NCBI GenBank assembly: GCA_030593295.1
Contig: JAUVHO010000004.1
Location: 1 to 64,000 of the forward strand
DNA length: 64,000 nt
Direction of reading: 5' to 3'
Source of the DNA: Methanomassiliicoccales archaeon
GTDB taxonomy: Archaea > Thermoplasmatota > Thermoplasmata > RBG-16-68-12 > SOIM01
Below the pieces are notes generated by a model that worked only from the letters and a program-made list of their open reading frames with translations, made no database searches and was not told where the DNA came from. A program made the translations under genes and the position numbers. Shown here one piece after another: positions 47,485 to 56,665 of the stretch. Every line of letters begins with the position of its first letter. The stretch's first letter is position 1.

Positions 47485-50409
47485 ATGTTCGCTGGCATTG
47501 CTAGGGTCATTGTGAAGCATCACAAGAAGATAGTCGTTCTCTGGTTAGTTCTGCTACTGGCTTCTCTGTACCCTCTCCAGTTCGTTTCGGATGCGGTGGT
47601 GTACGAGGAAGCGGGTTTTGCGCCCGCCAACGTGGAATCCGTGAAGGCCCAGAACATCATCGATGAACAGTTCCCGCGCTCGAATGCCAACAGCACAGTG
47701 CTGGTTGTGGTGCAATCACCCGACATAGCATCCGAGGACGTGAGGGATTTCGCGATATCGGTCGAGGAAAGTGTGAGGGGCAGCTCGGAGGTCCAGGATC
47801 TGGAGGACTTCACATCGGTCTATTCGGTCTATGAGTACGCCTACGAGGAAACAGCGAGAGCGCTGGCACCGGAGATGTACGCGGCCGAGTTCGGGCTCCA
47901 GAGCGCCGCATTCATGTTCTTCAGCGGACCCAATCTCTACGCCCAGAGCTGGAACGGCTTTCCGGTCAATGATACGGTCTTCCAGGCAAGCTGGGACGCG
48001 TACTCGCTCATGATCCCCGACCCGAGCCTCACCGGTCTCCTCTACGCCTACTCGCTCTCATTCAGGGACACCTGGAACAAGACGTTCGATAACGCCTCCA
48101 TGGAGTACATTTCCACTTCGGATTCCCTAACAAGAGGACAGCACGCGATGAACTTCACCACCCCCATGTTCTTTGATTTCATTCCTCCGGTGAACGAGAC
48201 ACAGCAGCTCTACTACGCCGCCTGGAGCGGGTTGGACATCAACACCTGGAGCAACGCGAGCACGGTCCATTTCCTGTTATTGGGAATGATGCAGCAGTTC
48301 TCCGGAATGCCCCTTACACTGCTCGAATCGGTCTACCAGTTGGGTGCGGCCCCTTCCCAAGCTGACCTGGAGCAGTTCGCCCTGGACCAAGTTGGGATGG
48401 GCACGGTCAGTACCTATCCTCTGAGCCTTCCACCTGGTACGCTGGAGTTCCTGATGAACACCACCTCGGACACCATGTTGATGTTGATCTCGTTCTCGAC
48501 CCCATCCGGTGCCGCCGACGGGGACGGGAATAGCATCATGGGGAGGAACGTCGAACTGGTCAGGGAGGCGGTGGAGGATATCAAACGGACACTCAGTGTT
48601 CAGTACATAACGACGTACGTCACAGGTGATGTGGCGCTCGGAGCGGACATGGAAAGTGCCGCCTTCGAGGACGTTGAGAAGATAGATCCGATAACGATTG
48701 CGCTTGTGTTCATCATCATAGGCCTTTTCTTCATGTCGTTCGTGACTCCCGGCGTGGCCGTTGGCGGGATCGGGATTGCGGTGGTCATCAGCCAGAGTTT
48801 GATTGTCATCGTGGGGATATTCGTGGCCAAGGTTCACTTCAGCGTCCTCACATTGATGCTCACGGCCATGCTTGGCGCGGGCACGGATTATGCAATCTTC
48901 CTTATGGCCAGGTATAGGGAGGAACGTCTGAGAGGCAACTCCAAGGAGAAGAGCGTTGAGGAGTGCGTGAAATGGGCGGGAGAGAGCATCACAACGTCCG
49001 GGATCGCCGTCATGATAAGCTTCGGGGCGTTGAGCCTGGCCAGCTTCACGCTGGTCCGTACGATGGGACTGACGATAATGCTGGGGATTGGAATCGCCCT
49101 ATTGGTCGCCCTCACGTTCATACCCTCCGTCCTGATGTGGGTCGGGGACAGGGTCTTCTGGCCCGGATACAAGAAATGGGAGGAAAGGAGTAAGAAGAAG
49201 TCCGGTGCGTACACCAGGTACTTCAGGAAATCGGCCCAGATATCGGTCAAGTATGCCAAGTCAATTACAATCGCCGCGGTGGTGCTGACACTCCCAGCCC
49301 TCTACATGGTGTTCAATCTTGAGACCGGCTTCGACTTCCTCGCGGCGATGCCGGAGACTGAAGCGACGCAGGGAATAGTGGCCATGGGCGAGGGTTTCGG
49401 AGAGGGGAGGTTGACGCCCACCTCCGTTGTCATCCAGTCACCAACTCCCTTCAGAAGCTCCAGCAACGGCAACGTCACCTACGACATCTCCTTCATGGGA
49501 AGCGTGGAGGACCTCAGTAGCCAGATAAGCCAGATCGATAACGTTCAACAGGTCATTGGCCCGACGCGTCCGCAGGGTGTACCGATAGACTACACGGACA
49601 TGAACAACGCCACACTGCAGGAGGAGCTCGGGATCTACATCGAACCGACGATAGGAGAGGACAACGCAACCGTGCTCCTGACCGTCATCCTGAAGAAGGA
49701 GGCGTTCTCGCTCGAGTCGGTGGACACGATCACCCCCATACGCTCCTTGGTCAAAGAGGGGAACGAGAACGACCCCAACTTCCAGGGCGCGACCATGATG
49801 GTCGGTGGTGCCACTGCAAACGTCAGGGACATCAAGGATGTCCTGGACAGCGACTTCCTGCTGATGGTCGCGGTGGTCATCATCGCGGATTTCATCCTGC
49901 TGATGTTCGTCCTGGGCTCGGTACTGGTTCCGCTCCGGCTGATTCTCACCATCCTTCTGAGCATCTCTTGGACGCTGGCAATGACGGTTGTCATCTTCCA
50001 GATATGGCTACAAATCCCGATATTGTGGCTGATGCCCTGGATACTCTTTGTGATCGCGATGGGGTTGGGGATGGACTACGACATCTTCTTGACAACAAGG
50101 ATAAGAGAGGAGGTCGCCAAGGGTAAGAGCGACAAGGATGCCATTGTCACCGCGGTCGAGAAGACGGGAGGGATAATAACGGCAGCTGGATTGGTGATGT
50201 CAGGTGCATTTGCGACCATGATGCTCTCCTCACTCGGCTTGTTGCAGGAGTTCGGTTTCGCACTTGCATTCGTCATTCTTCTCGATGCGATGATCGTGAG
50301 GATCTACCTCGTGCCTTCGGTGATGATACTGCTCCAGAAATGGAACTGGTGGGCGCCCGGAAGGCTGCAGAGGGTCAGGAGAGAGGAGAAGAAGAGGAAC
50401 AAGAAGTAG
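47485..50409 (+). CDS. MMPL/RND-family membrane transporter
   Basis: 974 residues from the ATG at 47485 (GGAG 8 nt upstream; a TTG at 47449 is in frame). A 12-helix RND plan in two halves: first helix (about 16-33), a large outside loop, five helices, then the repeat with a second outside loop. Helix motifs such as GAGTDYAIFLMARYREE and GLGMDYDIFLTTRIREE are the MMPL proton-relay signatures, one per half. Substrate unknown; archaeal members may export lipids or hydrophobic compounds. Confidence 0.88.
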   Translation: MFAGIARVIVKHHKKIVVLWLVLLLASLYPLQFVSDAVVYEEAGFAPANVESVKAQNIIDEQFPRSNANSTVLVVVQSPDIASEDVRDFAISVEESVRGSSEVQDLEDFTSVYSVYEYAYEETARALAPEMYAAEFGLQSAAFMFFSGPNLYAQSWNGFPVNDTVFQASWDAYSLMIPDPSLTGLLYAYSLSFRDTWNKTFDNASMEYISTSDSLTRGQHAMNFTTPMFFDFIPPVNETQQLYYAAWSGLDINTWSNASTVHFLLLGMMQQFSGMPLTLLESVYQLGAAPSQADLEQFALDQVGMGTVSTYPLSLPPGTLEFLMNTTSDTMLMLISFSTPSGAADGDGNSIMGRNVELVREAVEDIKRTLSVQYITTYVTGDVALGADMESAAFEDVEKIDPITIALVFIIIGLFFMSFVTPGVAVGGIGIAVVISQSLIVIVGIFVAKVHFSVLTLMLTAMLGAGTDYAIFLMARYREERLRGNSKEKSVEECVKWAGESITTSGIAVMISFGALSLASFTLVRTMGLTIMLGIGIALLVALTFIPSVLMWVGDRVFWPGYKKWEERSKKKSGAYTRYFRKSAQISVKYAKSITIAAVVLTLPALYMVFNLETGFDFLAAMPETEATQGIVAMGEGFGEGRLTPTSVVIQSPTPFRSSSNGNVTYDISFMGSVEDLSSQISQIDNVQQVIGPTRPQGVPIDYTDMNNATLQEELGIYIEPTIGEDNATVLLTVILKKEAFSLESVDTITPIRSLVKEGNENDPNFQGATMMVGGATANVRDIKDVLDSDFLLMVAVVIIADFILLMFVLGSVLVPLRLILTILLSISWTLAMTVVIFQIWLQIPILWLMPWILFVIAMGLGMDYDIFLTTRIREEVAKGKSDKDAIVTAVEKTGGIITAAGLVMSGAFATMMLSSLGLLQEFGFALAFVILLDAMIVRIYLVPSVMILLQKWNWWAPGRLQRVRREEKKRNKK

Positions 50410-50415
50410 ACCAGC

Positions 50416-51048
50416 TCACTTCTTTCTGATCAGCTGTATCCCATCTCTTACAGTGAGGAGAACATTCTCCACCCGATCGTCGGCAACAATCAGCTCGTTC
50501 ATCTTGGCTATGGCTCTGGCGGATTCTGTCTCAGGATTCACCACTTCCCCATCCCACAATGAGTTGTCGATAAGTATCAATCCGCCGGGGTTCAACATGT
50601 CCACAATGATGTCATAGTACTCTGGATAGCGATCCTTGTCCGCATCTAGAAAGACCAGGTCGGGCGTGAAATCCAGGTCCATGATGGTCTCCATAGCTTC
50701 CCCAAACTTGATCTCTATCTTGTTTCCATGAGGGCTCTGTGAGAAATAGTCCTCGGCGATTGCTTTGGCTTCTGGGTCCCTTTCGAGGGTCACCAACCTG
50801 CCATCCCCGGGCAACGCTTCGGCCATTGATAGGGCGGAATAGCCGGTGAAGGTCCCGAGCTCAAGGATATTCTTCACACCAGTTATCTGAACGATCATCT
50901 TCAAGAACCTGCCCTCGACCCTGCCGGTCAGCATGTCTGGATCTGGAGTGTTCTCACGCGTGTATTTCTCCAGCCGCTCAAGAAGCTCCGGCGCGGGCTG
51001 GGTGTGTTCGTGAACGTACCCTTCGACGGTCTCGTCTATAAACGTCAT
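50416..51048 (-). CDS. SAM-dependent O-methyltransferase
   Basis: 210 residues of the catechol/caffeoyl-CoA O-methyltransferase family (Methyltransf_3): ILELGTFTGYSALSMAEALP (SAM motif I), LVFLDADKDRYPEYYD and LILIDNSLWDGEV carry the metal-binding Asp and Asn residues. Substrate unknown. Convergent with the MMPL gene (6 bp) and divergent from the MFS gene. Confidence 0.9.
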   Translation of the reverse strand: MTFIDETVEGYVHEHTQPAPELLERLEKYTRENTPDPDMLTGRVEGRFLKMIVQITGVKNILELGTFTGYSALSMAEALPGDGRLVTLERDPEAKAIAEDYFSQSPHGNKIEIKFGEAMETIMDLDFTPDLVFLDADKDRYPEYYDIIVDMLNPGGLILIDNSLWDGEVVNPETESARAIAKMNELIVADDRVENVLLTVRDGIQLIRKK

Positions 51049-51145
51049 ATAAGATTCTTGATAGCCAGTTTGGAGTTAAATCTTGCCATGGTGGCCATGG
51101 GAGACTTTAGGTTCTAAGCAACATTACGAGTGGAGGATTGTCCAA

Positions 51146-52504
51146 TTGGCCAAGGAAAGACCGAAGGGCATGCGAACTTTCACGACTATCTGGAGCGGCC
51201 AGATGGTCTCCTTCATGGGAACCACTATGACCCAGTTCGCACTTCTGATCTGGGTGTGGGGGAAGACCCATCAAGCGACCGCCACCGTGCTGATAGCCTT
51301 CTTCACCTTCGTGCCCCTGTTGGTCATGACGCCCATCGCGGGCGCGCTCGTGGACCGGTGGAACCGCAAGAGGGCGATGATCCTCAGCGACCTGAGCGCC
51401 GGGATGGGCAGTATTGTGATACTGCTCCTTTTCTTGTTCAATGGCCTCGAGATCTGGCATCTCTATCTGATCGGTCTTTTCGTAGGTGCTCTCAACGCCT
51501 TCCAGTGGCCTGCATTCTCGGCAGCGATCACAATGCTCGTAGACAAGAAGCATTATGCCAGAACCAGCGGCATGATGGGATTGACCGAGGCAACCTCGAT
51601 GATATTCGGTCCGCCGTTGGCTGCAGTTCTCCTTGTCACCGTGGGCATTTCAGGGGTCCTGATAATCGACATCCTGACGTTCACCTATGCTATAGCTGTG
51701 CTCCTCCCGATTCACATTCCGCAACCGCCTCCGCCAAAGGAAGAGGAAAAGATCAAGAGCATCTGGAAGGATTCGGTCTTTGGATTCAAGTACATATACG
51801 CCAGGAGGTCGCTGTTCCTACTCGTAATGGTCTTCTTCCTGTACAACTTCTTCGCCACATTCTCAGTGAGTATATTTGGGCCGATGGTCCTGGCCAGAAC
51901 TGGTGATAGCGAGATAGTCCTTGGGACCGTAATGTCAGTTCTCGGAATTGGAGGACTTGTCGGCGGCATCACAATTGCAGTGTGGGGAGGCCCTAAGAAG
52001 AAAATCAAAGGGTTACTGGGAGGAATGGCTATAGCTGGATTCGGCGGACTTGCGACTTTCCCGTCCGATCCCATCTTCTGGGCGATGGGCGGTTTTCTGT
52101 TCTTGTTCCTTGGACCAATCGTGAACGGCTGCAGTCAGGCCATCTGGCAAACGAAGACACCTCCGGGCGTGCAGGGTCGGGTGTTCGGGGCGAGGAGGTT
52201 CATAGCTCAAATATCAGGCACGTTCGGCTTACTCTTAGTGGGACCCCTGGCAGATTTCGTGTTCGAACCCGCTTTCAATCAGGGAGGAAGTCTGGCAGGT
52301 GCTTTCGGATGGTTGATAGAACCTGGAGCGGGATCGGGAATGGCATTCTTGGTCTTTCTGGGCATTTTCCTCTCCTCACTTGTTGCGGCCATAGCCTATC
52401 TGGTTCGGGACATCAGGGATATCGAGGAGATCCTACCCGATTTTGACGAAGGTCAGGAGCCCAAGGACAAGGAAAGCCCTTCTGAGAACACCAAAGAAGA
52501 TTAG
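51146..52504 (+). CDS. Major facilitator superfamily exporter
   Basis: 452 residues, 12 hydrophobic helices; the loop DRWNRKRAMILSDL between helices 2 and 3 is the MFS signature and the overall pattern suits the drug/siderophore exporter branch. Start is uncertain: the TTG at 51146 has GGAGG 9 nt upstream; an ATG (51170) and a further TTG (51083) are in frame. The tail is acidic and cytosolic. Ends 50 bp before the left att site of the mobile element; before integration it would have lain beside the regulator now at 62825. Confidence 0.86.
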   Translation: MAKERPKGMRTFTTIWSGQMVSFMGTTMTQFALLIWVWGKTHQATATVLIAFFTFVPLLVMTPIAGALVDRWNRKRAMILSDLSAGMGSIVILLLFLFNGLEIWHLYLIGLFVGALNAFQWPAFSAAITMLVDKKHYARTSGMMGLTEATSMIFGPPLAAVLLVTVGISGVLIIDILTFTYAIAVLLPIHIPQPPPPKEEEKIKSIWKDSVFGFKYIYARRSLFLLVMVFFLYNFFATFSVSIFGPMVLARTGDSEIVLGTVMSVLGIGGLVGGITIAVWGGPKKKIKGLLGGMAIAGFGGLATFPSDPIFWAMGGFLFLFLGPIVNGCSQAIWQTKTPPGVQGRVFGARRFIAQISGTFGLLLVGPLADFVFEPAFNQGGSLAGAFGWLIEPGAGSGMAFLVFLGIFLSSLVAAIAYLVRDIRDIEEILPDFDEGQEPKDKESPSENTKED

Positions 52505-52554
52505 GAGAGAGGCGAAGGGGCAAGGCTCTTAAACGCACTAGCTTCAGCGGTTCT

Positions 52555-52571
52555 TATTTACCCACATAATA
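52555..52571. repeat. Left attachment site core (attL)
   Basis: TATTTACCCACATAATA, identical to 62829-62845 in the same orientation. Reverse-complement reading gives Tyr-Tyr-Val-Gly-Lys-stop, the presumed original C-terminus of the target regulator. Confidence 0.88.
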
Positions 52572-52624
52572 TTGGGAATTCCTATCATTTTTTGTGGTTT
52601 AAATACTAGAACACAATTCTAATC

Positions 52625-53770
52625 ATGTCAAGGAAAAAGACAAAGGAAAAAGAGATAGACGAGAGAACCAAGAACCTGATTGAAAGGTATAGGGAGAAGG
52701 CAAATTCAGGGTCTTTGAGTGAATCCACAGTCATCAACACAATTAGTGCTGTGAAAACATTCAAGGTATTCTTGGGTGCAAAGCCACTGGACAGAGTGAC
52801 GGACAGGGACGTGGACAGGTTCTTTAGTTCCGAAAGGGTGAAGACACTCAAAGAGTCGAGTCAGGGTGTGCTCAAGTTGCGACTCAGAAGCTTTTACAGG
52901 TATTTGAATGGAGGCGAAACACCGGAATTTGTCAGTCATCTAAAGGTGAGGAAACTTGGGCAGAAGTCGCCAGTCAAACCAAAAGACATTCTTTCAGAAG
53001 AGGAGGTTCTCTCCATGATAAAAACGTGTCAAATCCCATTGGAGAGGGCAGTCATCTCAGTTTTGTATGAGTCTGCGTGTAGAAGGGGAGAGCTACTGAA
53101 CCTGACAATAGGAGATGTGATAATTGACGATAAAGGAGCTATCATACAAGTGGACGGAAAGACGGGAGAGAGAACCATTCGGCTCATTCACTCAGTCCCA
53201 TTCCTACAGCAGTGGCTAAATCACCATCCACAGGGAGATGACAAGAAGAATAAACTGTTTCCGTTATGGGAACCAGACCTTTTCTCACTTATCAAGAGAG
53301 CGTCCAAAGAGGCAGGAATAGAGAGAAGGGTTTGGGTTCATCTATTCAGACATAGCAGATTGACCCACCTGGCAAAACACCTCACTGAGTCGGAACTGAA
53401 GGTCTTTGCGGGGTGGAAAGCCCACTCTAATATGGCGAGCGTCTACGTTCACCTGAATGGGCATGATTTGGATGACAAACTGGTTAGCATAGCTCAGCAA
53501 GGGAGACCACCACCGAGGGAAGAAGCCGAGCCCTCGCCACTCAAACCGATGAAATGTTCACGCTGTGAGAAAGAGAATCCAGCAGATGCTTTGTACTGCA
53601 ATTGTGGAATGCACCTGCGAGTCGATAGGGCAGTCAAAGATGGGCTGAAACAGACAGAGTTTGAGCAGGTGGTCAAGGAGCTTGTTCAGAAGTTGGCCGG
53701 GGATAGCAATTTCCGAGAGGGGATAAAAGAAGCTTTAAGGATAGCCGAATCCTTCCCGGAACGGAGGTGA
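52625..53770 (+). CDS. Tyrosine integrase with C-terminal zinc ribbon
   Basis: 381 residues. An N-terminal SAM-like core-binding domain (about 15-110) and a catalytic domain with all expected residues: Arg153 (ACRRGE), Lys179 (GKTGERT), His239 and Arg242 (HLFRH), His267 (GWKAHSN) and the nucleophile Tyr274 (SVYVHL). A zinc ribbon follows (Cys311, 314, 325, 327), then a helical end. It should catalyse insertion and excision at the 17-bp core. TTTAAATACTAG at about 52599-52610 is the promoter. The next gene follows after 4 bp. Confidence 0.92.
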   Translation: MSRKKTKEKEIDERTKNLIERYREKANSGSLSESTVINTISAVKTFKVFLGAKPLDRVTDRDVDRFFSSERVKTLKESSQGVLKLRLRSFYRYLNGGETPEFVSHLKVRKLGQKSPVKPKDILSEEEVLSMIKTCQIPLERAVISVLYESACRRGELLNLTIGDVIIDDKGAIIQVDGKTGERTIRLIHSVPFLQQWLNHHPQGDDKKNKLFPLWEPDLFSLIKRASKEAGIERRVWVHLFRHSRLTHLAKHLTESELKVFAGWKAHSNMASVYVHLNGHDLDDKLVSIAQQGRPPPREEAEPSPLKPMKCSRCEKENPADALYCNCGMHLRVDRAVKDGLKQTEFEQVVKELVQKLAGDSNFREGIKEALRIAESFPERR

Positions 53771-53774
53771 ATGT

Positions 53775-54065
53775 ATGCCTGACCATGAGGAAACTCTAAG
53801 ACTCGCTAAGAGAGTGCTTGAGAGAAGAGGCTATAGCGTTTGGGACACGAGGGACAGAAGGACCGTCATCGCCACACCGGAAGGGAACCCCGACCTCAGG
53901 GCCACCAAAGACGGCGAGACGCTTTGGATCGAAGTGAAGCGGGACACCCTACCGTTCGTCAAGCAGATCGAAGGCTATAGCAAACTGGAAGGAAAAACGA
54001 TATTGCTCCTCGGCATAGATACGAGCAACATTGAGCTTTGGGGAATACAAGATTTGGAAATATAG
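53775..54065 (+). CDS. Minimal PD-(D/E)XK-type nuclease
   Basis: 96 residues. A core of alpha helix (ETLRLAKRVLERRGYSV), strand, NPDLRATKDGETLWIEVK, then a helix: this is the PD-...-ExK metal-site pattern of restriction-like nucleases and Holliday-junction resolvases in almost the smallest possible frame. Cotranscribed with the integrase (4-bp gap), which suggests a role in processing integration or replication intermediates. Nuclease activity is inferred from motif only. Confidence 0.7.
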   Translation: MPDHEETLRLAKRVLERRGYSVWDTRDRRTVIATPEGNPDLRATKDGETLWIEVKRDTLPFVKQIEGYSKLEGKTILLLGIDTSNIELWGIQDLEI

Positions 54066-54136
54066 TCTTCATAGTGGTAGCCAGTAGGTTTGGGCAAGGC
54101 ACAGTTCTATGTACTCTGATCCGTCAAGTAGGATAT

Positions 54137-54643
54137 TCATCTTCTTAATGGCCAATAGAAACCACAGTCACCCGAAATAATCTTATCCACTCCCTCGTGA
54201 TTATATGTGACATAAGAGAAAATGTGGTATTCGCCTTTTTCCCTGATCTTCCATTGGTCAGGAGTTCTTCTTTCACTTTCAAAGACCTGCTTCTCCTTCC
54301 CTGGTTCCAGAACCCAACTACGCTCATATCCCTTGCTAATCTGTAGCTTTCCCCCATGCATGACCTTGATTACATGGTAACTGACCCAAATGCGATTTTT
54401 TGTCTTGTTCTTGAAGTGATAGACTACACTCATGGCTCCGTTTCTGATGTTAGTCTTGATTGCCAGCTCAAGCGGTCTCTTCTCGCTGAAATACACGATG
54501 CAGAGAACGAAAAATGCTCCAATAGCCACTGACATTATGATGAATGCCAGAATTGTATCGATTGCATCCCCAGCCAATAGGGTCGCTACATTCGCTATCC
54601 ACATTGGTAGGAATATCTTCATCCAGTCTTGTTTCTTCACCAT
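54137..54643 (-). CDS. Membrane protein with beta-rich C-terminal domain
   Basis: 168 residues: two hydrophobic helices (about 10-27 and 30-52), then a beta-sandwich-like soluble domain (about 60-168) with many aromatic residues, probably outside. Family not recognised. Lies opposite to the flanking recombinase genes. Confidence 0.6.
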   Translation of the reverse strand: MVKKQDWMKIFLPMWIANVATLLAGDAIDTILAFIIMSVAIGAFFVLCIVYFSEKRPLELAIKTNIRNGAMSVVYHFKNKTKNRIWVSYHVIKVMHGGKLQISKGYERSWVLEPGKEKQVFESERRTPDQWKIREKGEYHIFSYVTYNHEGVDKIISGDCGFYWPLRR

Positions 54644-54780
54644 ATCCCTTATATCCTCAATTCTTCCGGTGAATAAAAGAGTTATCTCTTGGAGATTCTA
54701 TGGTGCACCAAAGTTAACTTACTGGATACCACTCAATTCAAACTATATCCTATATACTAAACCCTGTTTTATTGACAATC

Positions 54781-55275
54781 ATGAGGCAGTTAAATACCCC
54801 TGCAATAGGGTATGCCAGGAGTAGCGAAGGCAGAGAGCTAAGCCTTCAGACTCAAGTTGATGCCATAAAGAGAATCTGTGAGGCGAGAGGGATGGACCTG
54901 AAAGGAATCGTAGAAGAAGCTGGTTCCGCCTTTGATGGTTCGTACAGGGGACAGTTTCAGAAGATTCTGCAGGGGATAGATGGATGGGGCATATTGGTAG
55001 CGTACGACCTTTCTCGCATATCAAGGTCTTGGACAGAGTGGCTAGACATCCTCTCTCAGCTTGATGCGAAAGGGAAAAGGATTCTTACTTGTCAAGGGGA
55101 ACTCGACACGTCCACTGCCGATGGCTGGATGCTCGCCATGTTTCAGATAGTTCTGGCGTGCTATCAGTCACGGAAGATGTCCGAAACTATTCGGTCAGGG
55201 TTGGAGAGAACGAACAAGAGGATCGGGAGACATCCGAGGAACTGCCAGTGCGACAAGCATAGAAAGAAAAACTGA
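54781..55275 (+). CDS. Serine recombinase, catalytic domain only
   Basis: 164 residues from the ATG at 54781 (an in-frame TTG at 54772). Resolvase/invertase catalytic domain: GYARSSEGRELSLQTQ with the nucleophilic serine, then VAYDLSRISRSW for the arginine motif. It stops soon after the long dimer helix with a short basic end (CQCDKHRKKN) and has no helix-turn-helix, so DNA recognition must come from that end or a partner. Possible roles are dimer resolution or inversion. CTATATACTAAACC at about 54751-54764 is the promoter. Confidence 0.82.
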   Translation: MRQLNTPAIGYARSSEGRELSLQTQVDAIKRICEARGMDLKGIVEEAGSAFDGSYRGQFQKILQGIDGWGILVAYDLSRISRSWTEWLDILSQLDAKGKRILTCQGELDTSTADGWMLAMFQIVLACYQSRKMSETIRSGLERTNKRIGRHPRNCQCDKHRKKN

Positions 55276-55636
55276 GTGAAGATGGAGGAATTCTGGGCAC
55301 AAGAGCCAATGGCAGGTTGTTTATGTATCTGCTATCGCAGTTTGGGCAGTAATGCCCACCTACAGACAGTATATGGGCATCTAGACAGTGACTCACACCT
55401 AGAGTATGCCACTCAATCACCGTTTCTCAAGACCAGTTACCCTTTTGACCGAGAATGGACAGTCTATGATGTCCAGATATTACGCCAATGTATATGTCGC
55501 ATCTAAATACCGACACTTCATAATATTCAGCATGGAAAGAATTCGCCAGTCTGGAAACAGACAAAAGGAAACGCACAGAGGACTCGCTTAGATCCTTCCG
55601 GCTCTGAGCCTCTCCCATTCTTTTTTGGGTGAGAAG
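55276..55636. other. 361-bp stretch with no firm gene
   Basis: A 76-codon frame at 55276-55506 starts with GTG on the recombinase stop but has no recognisable protein character or ribosome site. GGGCAGTAATGCCC-like inverted sequence occurs near 55344-55360. TCTAAATACC (55503-55512) followed by ATG at 55532 could drive a leaderless 19-codon peptide; unsupported. Probably the promoter region for the tiny-gene operon that follows. Confidence 0.4.
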
Positions 55637-55819
55637 ATGAAAGAAACCGTCTATGAGAACCCCGCTGGAATACACTCCTATCTACTGCACGCACCGAAGT
55701 TCCTGTTTCGGAAGTTCAAAGAGCAGTGCAAGCAGGAAGGAATCAGCATGCAAGAATGTCTGGAGTCGTTCATGTCGGAATTTGTCTATGACGATGGTGA
55801 AGAAGATGTCGATGAGTAG
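55637..55819 (+). CDS. Small ribbon-helix-helix-like protein
   Basis: 60 residues. After a short N-terminus comes FRKFKEQCKQEGISMQECLESFMSEF, a helix-turn-helix spacing like CopG/Arc-type ribbon-helix-helix regulators, then an acidic tail. The ATG has GGTGAG 5 nt upstream. First gene of a chain in which each gene overlaps the next. DNA binding is inference. Confidence 0.6.
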   Translation: MKETVYENPAGIHSYLLHAPKFLFRKFKEQCKQEGISMQECLESFMSEFVYDDGEEDVDE

Positions 55820-56069
55820 ACTAGCCTGGAGAGCACTTGCTAGACTGGGCACGTCCTTGATTGAGGAAGGAGTTCCTGAAGAATTAGTTAATTCGATTTT
55901 GCAGAAGGTGACACGGAAAGTGACACTGTATCACCAAAATCCTGAGAATTATGCCGACTCTGGCTACTCCGATTGGCAGAAAGATGGCAATGGTTGGCCC
56001 GAAGATGAGGATGACGAGGATGGTGAGGGTTTCGTGGATCAGGAAGATGAGGATGGTGAGGACGAATGA
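55806..56069 (+). CDS. Small protein with acidic tail
   Basis: 87 residues: a helical N-terminal half (MSRLAWRALARLGTSLIEEG) and a C-terminal third almost entirely Asp/Glu. It overlaps the previous gene by 14 bp and the next by ATGA. ATGs at 55794 and 55812 are also possible starts. Acidic tails of this type occur in DNA-mimic or histone-binding-like proteins; function here unknown. Confidence 0.5.
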   Translation: MSMSRLAWRALARLGTSLIEEGVPEELVNSILQKVTRKVTLYHQNPENYADSGYSDWQKDGNGWPEDEDDEDGEGFVDQEDEDGEDE

Positions 56070-56224
56070 TTGCTGATGGTGAAGAACCGAGACCCACATA
56101 CTGCCCGAGCTGTGGAGGAACCAATTTACAGACGAGAATGCGAAAGAATACCACTTGGATCGGCTGTCTGGATTGTGCTCATGTCTGGAACCCGCTTTCA
56201 TCTGAGGAGAGGATGATGGTATGA
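56066..56224 (+). CDS. Tiny zinc-ribbon protein
   Basis: 52 residues, below common gene-length cut-offs. Two knuckles, CPSCGGTN and CLDCAHVW, about 18 residues apart form a zinc ribbon like those of transcription factors TFS/TFIIB. It starts on the ATGA of the previous stop and ends on the ATGA of the next start, which is strong evidence that it is translated. Role unknown; transcription or replication accessory is a guess. Confidence 0.7.
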   Translation: MIADGEEPRPTYCPSCGGTNLQTRMRKNTTWIGCLDCAHVWNPLSSEERMMV

Positions 56225-56508
56225 CGAAAGACTTTCTCCGTGACCTAATGCAGTCCGTTGCCAGCGAGTACGAACTCGAACCTGCAACGGACATCTTCAT
56301 TCTGCCTGAAATTGAGGAACCGACCTATTTTTTCGCAAGCAACTTCGTGGTTCTTCCAGACGATAGGGACTTGAAATCGGACATCGTTCACGAACTCCTC
56401 CATGCCACTTTTCCAGAACTATCGGAAAGCGAGGTTGAGGAAATTACGATGTGCCTTGAGGATGACGAAGATGACGAAGTCGAAGATGGTGCTCAGTTCT
56501 GCCTTTGA
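56221..56508 (+). CDS. Mini metallopeptidase-like protein (HELLH)
   Basis: 95 residues. A zinc-peptidase helix HELLHATFPELSESEVEE gives the HExxH motif with possible third ligands downstream; the C-terminus is acidic. Only about 60 residues precede the motif, as in small viral or plasmid metalloprotease-like proteins. Starts with an ATGA overlap on the zinc-ribbon gene. Proteolysis is inferred from motif only. Confidence 0.6.
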   Translation: MTKDFLRDLMQSVASEYELEPATDIFILPEIEEPTYFFASNFVVLPDDRDLKSDIVHELLHATFPELSESEVEEITMCLEDDEDDEVEDGAQFCL

Positions 56509-56647
56509 GCTTGGAATGGTCTATTTCAAGCCCTGCGACGCCAAGGAACTCCGTTCTGGCGAGTGGCTGGTCTTAGAGGTCTTGAAGGAGAAAGGGAATA
56601 GAACGATCTATCACATGCCAAAAAAGGGCACAGACTACAAGAATTGA
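56471..56647 (+). CDS. Small SGEWLV-motif protein A
   Basis: About 58 residues. KELRSGEWLVLEVLKEKG resembles KKLASGEWLVVEAETEKEG in the small protein at 62514-62750, so the element carries two members of the same tiny family. The start is uncertain (ATGs at 56462, 56471 and 56486); GAGGATG precedes 56471. Overlaps the previous gene by 38 bp in another frame. Confidence 0.5.
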   Translation: MTKSKMVLSSAFELGMVYFKPCDAKELRSGEWLVLEVLKEKGNRTIYHMPKKGTDYKN

Positions 56648-56665
56648 CGTGGAATCCCGTCCTCG

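Noticed and set aside
55276-55506. 76-codon frame after the serine recombinase
   Set aside because: Begins on the previous stop with GTG, no ribosome site, Cys/Ser/Tyr-rich without pattern.
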